Below, piece by piece: positions 36,152 through 42,078 of a stretch of 42,078 bases of DNA. This DNA is from an uncultured Blastocatellia bacterium. Lineage in GTDB: Bacteria; Acidobacteriota; Blastocatellia; HR10. Location of the stretch: positions 1 through 42,078 of the forward strand of contig CALHAI010000001.1 of assembly GCA_937934295.1 (NCBI GenBank), written 5' to 3'. Position numbers and translations under genes: made by a program. Position 1 is the first letter of the stretch; each line of letters begins with the position of its first letter. The notes beneath the pieces are model-generated. The model saw only the letters and a program-made list of their open reading frames with translations. It had not been told where the DNA came from and made no database searches.

Positions 36152-37872
36152 GAGATGAGGTTTTCGGAGAACTCCTGAACCCAGCTCTTGAGTCCGAGCG
36201 ATATGAACTTTTCGCGACTTCCCTTCCGATTGGTCCGACCAGCCATGGCCCGAGCGATGCGGGAGAGAGCGGCTCGAGGCGGGCGGTGTTGGCCGAGGAG
36301 CCGCTTCGGGCGATCGCTCCGCTCCTCACGCGTCGTCAGTTTTGTCAGGCCTTGGGGGCCGGGTTGCTCGTTCTTCTGTTCCGAGACGTTGGCACCCTGC
36401 AGGAATCCGGACGGGGAGCCCCGCCATGGCCCCGGGAGATCAGCGCATGGTTGCACATCGGTGAGGACGGTTCAGTGACGGTCTACACGGGTAAGGTCGA
36501 GGTTGGGCAGAACATCCGGACCTCGCTCACGCAGGTCGTGGCCGAAGAGCTGCACGTGCCCATAGAGCGCATCCGCCTGGTCATGGGGGATACGGACCTG
36601 ACGCCTTTCGACATGGGGACGTTCGGCAGCCGAACGACGCCGACGATGGCTGCGCACTTGCGCCGTGTCGCGGCAGCGACGCGTGAGCTGCTCCTTGATC
36701 TCGCGGCCGAACAGTGGAAGGTCGAACGCGCGACGGTGGAGATCGCTGAGGGTAAGGTCCGGCACGCAGCGAGCGGTCGGTCGCAAGACATCGGAGAGCT
36801 GACACGTGGTCAGAGGCTCTCGCGTCCCATCCCAGATACGGTGGTGTTCACCCCTCCAGCACAGTGGCGGATCCTCGGAACCTCCGTCCCCAAGGTGAAC
36901 GGTCGGGCCTTCGTCACTGGCGAACATCGCTATACCTTTGATCTGAAGCTCCCCAGCATGCTCTACGGGAAGGTCTTGCGACCCCCGGCGTTTGGAGCGA
37001 CGCTCGTCTCCGTGGACACGCGCGAAGCGGAGGCTCTGCCCAACGTCATCGTCGTCCGCGAGGGCGATTTCGTGGGCGTTGTCGCGCCGAGCACCGAACA
37101 AGCAGCGCGCGCGCTCGCCGCAATTCGCGCCGAGTGGAAGACGACGCCACAACCTTCCAGCCGCGAGATCTTCGAGTACCTGAGGAAGAATGAGATCGAG
37201 GCGCCGGGATGGGAGGGTCGCTCGCAATACCTCGTCGGCTCGATCGAAGAGGGGTGGCGCCTTGCCGGGAGGCACCTTCAGCAGACGTACACGGTCGCCT
37301 ATATCGCACATGCCCCGTTAGAGCCGCGTGCAGCGGTGGCTGAGTGGAAAGACGGGCGCCTCACGGTGTGGACGGGGACGCAACGCCCCTTCGGCGTGCG
37401 CAGGGAGCTGGCGCGGGCATTCGGCTTTCCCGAGGATCGCGTGCGCGTGCTCGTGCCCGATACGGGGTCAGGATATGGCGGCAAGCACACGGGCGACGCG
37501 GCCATTGAGGCGGCGCGCTTGGCCAAAGCAGTTGGCCGACCCGTCAAAGTCGTCTGGACGCGTGAAGAGGAATTCACCTGGGCGTACCTCCGCCCGGCCG
37601 GCGTGATCGAGGTCCGAAGCGGCGTGAAGGCCGATGGAACGATTACGGCCTGGGAGTTCCACAATTACAATTCCGGCGCCGCCGCCCTCCGCACACCCTA
37701 TGCGATCCCCAATCAGCGTATCGCATTCCATCCGACGCGCGCGCCGCTGCGTCAAGGCTCCTACCGCGCGCTCGCGGCCACGGCCAATCATTTCGCGCGC
37801 GAGGTGATCTCGAAGTTGCCGCCTGAGCAAGTCATGGCCGATCTTCATGCCGTGGCCGATTACGCGGCATGA
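36148..37872 (+). pseudogene. Truncated IorB-like molybdopterin subunit fused to a hydrolase remnant
   Basis: The first about 552 codons are the large molybdopterin-binding subunit of an isoquinoline 1-oxidoreductase-like enzyme: a twin-arginine-like LTRRQFCQALGAGLLVLL at about 60-78, then HIGEDGSVTVYTGKVEVGQNI, GDTDLTPFDMGTFGSRTTP, LAPLEPRAA-type and GSGYGGKHTGDAAIEAARLAKA motifs. It reaches PLRQGSYRALAATANHFARE and then, near 37805, continues as sequence from an unrelated protein (KLPPEQVMADLHAVADYA) until TGA at 37872. About 150-200 residues of the normal C-terminus, including the catalytic glutamate region, are missing. It is either a deletion fusion or an assembly misjoin. It overlaps the 2Fe-2S subunit gene by four bases. 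Confidence 0.8.
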
Positions 37873-38253
37873 TTGCCCGCGGGCAACGGGAAGGTCGCCA
37901 TCGCCGGACTCTGCTGGGGCGGTAGTCAAGCCTTCCAGTTCGCCACCCATCGCCCGGATCTGGCCGCCGCCTTTGTCTTCTATGGCACGGGGCCGCGGGA
38001 TTCGGAGAGCCTGGCACGCATCCGCTGCCCCATCTACGGTTTCTACGGCGGCAATGACGCGCGCGTGACGGCGACGGTGCCGGAGACTGCCGAAGCGATG
38101 AAGCGCCTGGGAAAGACCTTCGAGCCCATCACCTACGAAGGCGCCGGACACGGATTCATGCGCACGGGGGAAGAGCCGAATCCCACCGAGGCCAATCGAA
38201 AAGCGCGCGAGCAAGCCTGGGAGCGGTGGAGAGAAGTGTTGAAGAAGCTCTAA
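37807..38253 (+). pseudogene. C-terminal remnant of a dienelactone hydrolase with an in-frame stop
   Basis: From 37807 the frame encodes the second part of a dienelactone hydrolase-family protein: KLPPEQVMADLHAVADYAA, then the TGA at 37870-37872, then LPAGNGKVAIAGLCWGGSQ with the nucleophile cysteine, FVFYGTGP, the aspartate in YGGNDARV and the histidine in GAGHGFMRTG, ending EQAWERWREVLKKL. The N-terminal part of the protein (about 100 residues or more) is missing. A product could in principle start at TTG 37873 (126 residues) and would retain the triad residues but not the whole fold. Confidence 0.8.
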
Positions 38254-38364
38254 GCGAAGGGTGCCTCCCCCGCACGTCGGGAGAACGAACCGCTACGCAC
38301 CTTGAGGCCGCTCGCCAAACGCGCGCTGGCCATTGGTCCACGGCAAGCGCGGCGAGTTCTGAGC

Positions 38365-38389
38365 GTGCTCCGACCGAACTGGTCGGCAC
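38365..38389 (-). terminator. Hairpin after the UXX-star selenoprotein gene
   Basis: CCGACC-GAACT-GGTCGG (38370-38386) with flanking GTG/CAC extending the stem across a bulge, 10 bp after the stop codon on the minus strand. The rest of 38254-38398 holds nothing recognisable. Confidence 0.5.
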
Positions 38390-38398
38390 TCACACCCC

Positions 38399-38623
38399 TC
38401 AGGTGCCGCCAAACCCGATCGTCACGCGATCGCCTTCCACGATCACGGGCACACTGCGCTTGCCCCCGGAGTACTGGAGCATCTGTTGAAACGCCCACTC
38501 GTCCTGTTGCACGTTGAAGTATCGGACGTCGTATCCGCGTTGGCCGTAATCCTCACGGGCGGCCGTGGTGTAGGGTCAGGTATCCTTCCCGAAGATGAGC
38601 ACGATGCTCTTCTTCTCCTCCAT
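38399..38623 (-). CDS. UXX-star glutaredoxin-like selenoprotein (in-frame TGA)
   Basis: A 74-residue glutaredoxin-like protein in which TGA at 38578-38576 falls exactly at the first active-site position: IFGKDT-U-PYTTAARED, where ordinary relatives have TCPYT. The downstream part GYDVRYFNVQQD, GKRSVPVIVEGD and the ending VTIGFGGT is typical of the UXX-star (seleno)protein family, known with either Sec or Cys at this place. Reading continues in frame to TGA at 38401-38399. The start at 38623 has GAGGGAG at seven bases; an ATG two codons earlier (38629) is also possible. A hairpin with G at the start of its loop follows the UGA. The likely role is a thiol or selenol oxidoreductase; the partner is unknown. 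It lies about 60 bp downstream of carB. Confidence 0.9.
38544..38578 (-). promoter_or_regulatory. Candidate bacterial SECIS element with its UGA
   Basis: After the UGA (38578-38576) and 17 nt, CCGT (38558-38555) pairs with ACGG (38547-38544) around the seven-base loop GAGGATT, which begins with G and starts 21 nt after the UGA. An alternative larger fold pairs GGCCG with CGGCC. Both positions suit a bacterial SECIS. Confidence 0.6.
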
Positions 38624-38653
38624 CGCCATTCTCCCTCACGATCACAGTCGGAC

Positions 38654-38674
38654 GGGGCGGCCAGGTGGCCCCCC
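38654..38674 (-). terminator. GC-rich hairpin between carB and the selenoprotein gene
   Basis: GGGG-C-GGCC (38654-38662), loop AGGT, GGCCCCCC (38667-38674): a stem with one bulged base. It could terminate or attenuate carB transcription before the selenoprotein gene. Confidence 0.45.
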
Positions 38675-38689
38675 TAGCAAGGCGCGCGC

Positions 38690-41600
38690 CTACGACAACA
38701 CCGCGCGATGATTGAGCTGACGAAGATACACCTGATACTCCTGCAGGCACCCGATCTCCAACTGCTCCTTCTGCAAAGCCTCGATGGCTTCGACAGCGGC
38801 GCGGGCTCCCGTGAGCGTCGTGATGCACGGGATGCGATATTGGACGGCGGCGCGGCGGATCGAACGATCGTCGTAGAACGACGCGCGCCCAAGCGGCGTG
38901 TTGATGATCAGATGGATGTGACGGCTCTTGATGAGATCCACGACGTTCGGACGCCCCTCATTGACCTTGTAGACGAATCGCGCCGGTAGGCCGGCTCGCT
39001 GTAGCGCCTCACGCGTGCCGCGCGTGGCGATGAGCTCGAATCCGAGATCGCGGAGGCGGCGCGCGATGGGGATCACATTCGCCTTATCGTTATCGTTGAC
39101 ACTGATGAACGCCGTGCCGTGGCGCGGCAGATGTGTTCCAGCCCCATACTGCGCCTTGAGGAAGGCGCTGCCGAACGTCGTCGCCACCCCCATGACTTCT
39201 CCCGTCGAGCGCATCTCCGGTCCGAGCACCGGATCCACGCCCGGGAAGCGCGCGAACGGGAAGACCGGCGTCTTCACGTAAAAGCGATCTACTTTCAGCT
39301 CGTCGGGCAAGTGAAACTCATCGAGCGTATGCCCGACCATGAGCAAGGCGGCGATCTTCGCCAGCGGAACACCCGTCGCCTTGCTCACGAACGGCACAGT
39401 GCGCGATGCGCGGGGATTCACTTCGAGCACGTACACGATCCCCTCTTTGATCGCATATTGGACGTTCATTAACCCGACGACGCCGAGGGCTTCGGCCAAT
39501 CGCCGCGTGTAGCGGCGAATCACGTCCAGTTGCTCGGCAGGGATCATATACGGTGGAAGCACACAGGAGCTATCGCCGGAATGAATCCCCGCCTCCTCGA
39601 TGTGTTCCTGGATACCGGCGATCACGCATCGTGCGCCATCGGCGAGCGCGTCGACATCCACCTCGAACGCATCTTCCAAGAAGCGATCAATCAAGACGGG
39701 ATGCGCCGGCGAGGCCTCGACGGCCTGACGCATGTACCGTTCTAAGGCCCGCTCATCGTAGACGATGACCATGGCGCGGCCGCCAAGGACATAGCTCGGT
39801 CGAACCAAAACGGGGTATCCGATGCGCGCGGCCACGCGTTTGGCTTCCTCGATACTCGTCGCCGTCCCGCTCTCGGGCTGTGGGATGCCCAACTCCCGCA
39901 GGAGATCTCCGAATCGCTCCCGATCCTCAGCCAAGTCTATGGACTCGGGGGACGTGCCGATGATGCGCACGCCCGCGCGCCAGAGCTTCATCGCGAGATT
40001 GAGCGGCGTCTGCCCGCCAAATTGCACGATAACCCCCTCGGGCCGCTCCAGCTCGTAGATGTTCATCACGTCCTCGAACGTGAGCGGTTCGAAGTACAAC
40101 CGATCGGACGTGTCGTAATCGGTCGAGACCGTCTCGGGATTGCAATTCACCATGATCGTCTCGTACCCATCTTCCCGAAGCGCGAAGGCGGCGTGGCAGC
40201 AACAGTAGTCGAATTCGATCCCCTGCCCAATGCGATTGGGGCCGCTCCCCAGGATCATGATCTTACGCCGAGCGGTCGGCTGCGCCTCATCTTCGTCCTC
40301 GTAGGTCGAGTAGAGATACGGCGTGTACGACTCGAATTCCGCCGCACACGTATCCACGCGCTTGAAGACCGGGCGCACGCCGAGTTCCAGGCGCCGCCGA
40401 CGCACGGCTTCATCGCTCGTCCCCCAGAGATCGGCCAATCGCGCATCCGAGAAACCCAAGCGTTTGGCGCGGCGCAATTGCTCGCGCGTCACCGTCGGCA
40501 GCGTGACCCTCCGCAAGCGCTTCTGCTCCTCCCCGATCTCCCGCAGTTGCGCCAAGAACCACGGATCAATGCTCGTCAGTTCGTGAACCTGTTCGATGCT
40601 CCAGCCGCGATCTAAGGCATAGCGGATGTGATTGAGGCGCTCGGGCATGGGGATCGCTAAGCGACGTCGCAGCTCCTCCTCCGACAGGTCGTGATCGAAG
40701 CGGAAGAGACGCCCCGTCTCCAGCGATCGAAGCCCCTTCAGCAGCGCTTCCTTGAACGTCCGCCCGATGGCCATAACTTCGCCGACCGATTTCATCTGCG
40801 TCGTGAGCGTCGGATCGGCCGCCGGGAACTTCTCGAAGGCCCAACGCGGGATCTTCACGACGACGTAATCAATCGTCGGCTCGAAGCTCGCCCAGGTCTT
40901 GCGCGTGATGTCGTTGGGGATCTCATCGAGCGTATATCCGACGGCGAGCTTGGCGGCGATCTTCGCGATCGGGAACCCCGTCGCTTTCGAAGCAAGTGCC
41001 GAGGAGCGCGAGACGCGCGGATTCATCTCGATGACGCGCAACTCTCCGGTCCGCGGATTGACGGCGAATTGAATGTTCGAGCCACCCGTCTCCACCCCGA
41101 CCTTCCGGATCACAGCGATGGCCGCATCCCGCATGCGGTGATACTCGCGATCGGTGAGCGTCTGCGCCGGAGCCACCGTGATCGAATCCCCCGTGTGAAT
41201 CCCCATCGGATCGAAGTTCTCGATCGAACAGATGATGACGACATTATCGGCGAGATCGCGCATGACCTCCAACTCGTACTCTTTCCATCCAATGATGGAC
41301 TCTTCCACGAGGACTTCGTGGATGGGCGAGGCCTCCAGCCCCCGCTCGACGATCTCCCGAAACTCCTCGTCGTTGTAGGCGATCCCCCCTCCCGTCCCAC
41401 CAAGCGTGAAGCTCGGACGAATGACGATCGGATACTCCAGATCGGCGGCGATGGCCCATGCTTCCTCGAGCGAATACGCAAACCCGGCGCGCGGCATCCG
41501 CAGCCCGATCTCCTCCATCGCTTGCTTGAAGAGCCGCCGGTCTTCGGCGATGCGAATCGCCTGCAAGTTCGCCCCGATCAATCGCACGCCGTAAGCATCC

Positions 41601-41923
41601 AAGACCCCCTGCTCGGCCAGCGCGACGGCCAGATTCAATCCCACCTGCCCGCCGACGGTCGGCAGCAGCGCATCGGGACGCTCCCGTTCAATAACCTTAG
41701 TGAGGACTTCGACCGTCAGCGGTTCGACATATGTGCGATCGGCAAATTCCGGATCGGTCATGATCGTCGCCGGATTCGAGTTCACGAGGATGACCGTGTA
41801 CCCCTCGCTTCGCAGCGCCTTGCACGCTTGCGTCCCCGAGTAATCGAACTCGCACGCTTGCCCGATGACGATCGGACCTGACCCGATAATCAGGATCTTC
41901 TCGATGTCCGTCCGCTTCGGCAT
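38690..41923 (-). CDS. carB: Carbamoyl-phosphate synthase large subunit
   Basis: A 1077-residue enzyme, full length, supplying carbamoyl phosphate for pyrimidines and arginine. The start at 41923 gives [30 protein letters not shown], the canonical N-terminus; the longer open frame is not supported. The two ATP-grasp halves are visible: [19 protein letters not shown] with [22 protein letters not shown], and [19 protein letters not shown] with [22 protein letters not shown]. The second half starts at [29 protein letters not shown]. An MGS-like allosteric domain ends the protein ([35 protein letters not shown]). The small subunit carA is not in the window. No strong ribosome site is seen. Confidence 0.98.
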   Translation of the reverse strand: MPKRTDIEKILIIGSGPIVIGQACEFDYSGTQACKALRSEGYTVILVNSNPATIMTDPEFADRTYVEPLTVEVLTKVIERERPDALLPTVGGQVGLNLAVALAEQGVLDAYGVRLIGANLQAIRIAEDRRLFKQAMEEIGLRMPRAGFAYSLEEAWAIAADLEYPIVIRPSFTLGGTGGGIAYNDEEFREIVERGLEASPIHEVLVEESIIGWKEYELEVMRDLADNVVIICSIENFDPMGIHTGDSITVAPAQTLTDREYHRMRDAAIAVIRKVGVETGGSNIQFAVNPRTGELRVIEMNPRVSRSSALASKATGFPIAKIAAKLAVGYTLDEIPNDITRKTWASFEPTIDYVVVKIPRWAFEKFPAADPTLTTQMKSVGEVMAIGRTFKEALLKGLRSLETGRLFRFDHDLSEEELRRRLAIPMPERLNHIRYALDRGWSIEQVHELTSIDPWFLAQLREIGEEQKRLRRVTLPTVTREQLRRAKRLGFSDARLADLWGTSDEAVRRRRLELGVRPVFKRVDTCAAEFESYTPYLYSTYEDEDEAQPTARRKIMILGSGPNRIGQGIEFDYCCCHAAFALREDGYETIMVNCNPETVSTDYDTSDRLYFEPLTFEDVMNIYELERPEGVIVQFGGQTPLNLAMKLWRAGVRIIGTSPESIDLAEDRERFGDLLRELGIPQPESGTATSIEEAKRVAARIGYPVLVRPSYVLGGRAMVIVYDERALERYMRQAVEASPAHPVLIDRFLEDAFEVDVDALADGARCVIAGIQEHIEEAGIHSGDSSCVLPPYMIPAEQLDVIRRYTRRLAEALGVVGLMNVQYAIKEGIVYVLEVNPRASRTVPFVSKATGVPLAKIAALLMVGHTLDEFHLPDELKVDRFYVKTPVFPFARFPGVDPVLGPEMRSTGEVMGVATTFGSAFLKAQYGAGTHLPRHGTAFISVNDNDKANVIPIARRLRDLGFELIATRGTREALQRAGLPARFVYKVNEGRPNVVDLIKSRHIHLIINTPLGRASFYDDRSIRRAAVQYRIPCITTLTGARAAVEAIEALQKEQLEIGCLQEYQVYLRQLNHRAVLS

Positions 41924-41943
41924 AGTCCAACACGTGAATCGAG

Positions 41944-41973
41944 AGTATGGCGCATCCTCGCGCAAAAGGGCAA
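41944..41973 (-). promoter_or_regulatory. Possible promoter of carB
   Basis: TTGCCC (41973-41968), 18-bp spacer, CATACT (41949-41944) on the minus strand, leaving a short leader of about 15 nt. Nothing else recognisable lies between 41974 and the window end. Confidence 0.4.
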
Positions 41974-42078
41974 GACGTTCGCCGCGTCGAATCCGAAGAC
42001 CGGGGGAATATCGGTTGAGCGAGAGGCAGGCCAGATGGTATATTAGCGTTCCGGAGACCGCGTTGGGCTGCATGATTC

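Noticed and set aside
37870..37872. In-frame TGA in the dienelactone hydrolase remnant considered as a third selenocysteine codon
   Set aside because: The position (ADYAA-stop-LPAGNGK) is not a redox or catalytic site of the family, and the gene is already broken by the fusion, so a simple nonsense mutation is more likely.

Overview
This is a GC-rich, gene-dense bacterial chromosome segment. The gene content looks most like an acidobacterium, possibly thermophilic: a fused 2-oxoacid dehydrogenase E1, isoquinoline-oxidoreductase-type molybdoenzyme subunits, several large secreted peptidases, a tricorn-like protease and a type III-B CRISPR-Cas edge. That assignment is inference from gene families, not from a marker-gene comparison.

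Layout. 1-2240 (minus): the end of a type III-B CRISPR-Cas operon, cas6 followed by cmr1, which runs off the left edge; a perfect 36-bp direct repeat sits at the cmr1 start. 2529-5343 (plus): secreted esterase, pterin carbinolamine dehydratase and a crotonase. 5367-7477 (minus): L-2-hydroxyglutarate oxidase and a TIGR01777 epimerase. 7698-8252 (minus): a thioredoxin-like gene interrupted by an in-frame TGA that reads as selenocysteine in a CxxU motif, followed by a bacterial SECIS-like hairpin. 8436-12685 (plus): a GT39 glycosyltransferase and Lon protease. 12737-22685 (minus): two secreted subtilases, UvrA and a fused E1 alpha/beta dehydrogenase.

22977-28224 (plus): tRNA-Val(CAC), AtpZ, then a compact housekeeping run rplU-rpmA-obgE-nadD-rsfS-rlmH, a DksA-like regulator and NamZ. 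28237-29680 (minus): PgsA-type phosphatidyltransferase and a YkuE-like phosphoesterase. 29880-33152 (plus): tricorn-like protease, divergent from the phosphoesterase. 33281-35413 (minus): S9 peptidase. 35615-38253 (plus): a 2Fe-2S subunit and a molybdopterin subunit whose 3' part has been replaced by the tail of a dienelactone hydrolase, which also carries an in-frame stop. 38399-41923 (minus): carB and, downstream of it, a second selenoprotein gene of the UXX-star glutaredoxin-like type.

The main discovery is the pair of independent selenocysteine genes about 30 kb apart. Conventional ORF calling would break both. Each has UGA exactly at a redox-active cysteine position and a hairpin at suitable distance downstream, so the organism probably decodes UGA as selenocysteine. 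The selA/selB/selC/selD machinery must lie outside this window. Promoters of the -35/-10 housekeeping type can be recognised upstream of many transcription units.
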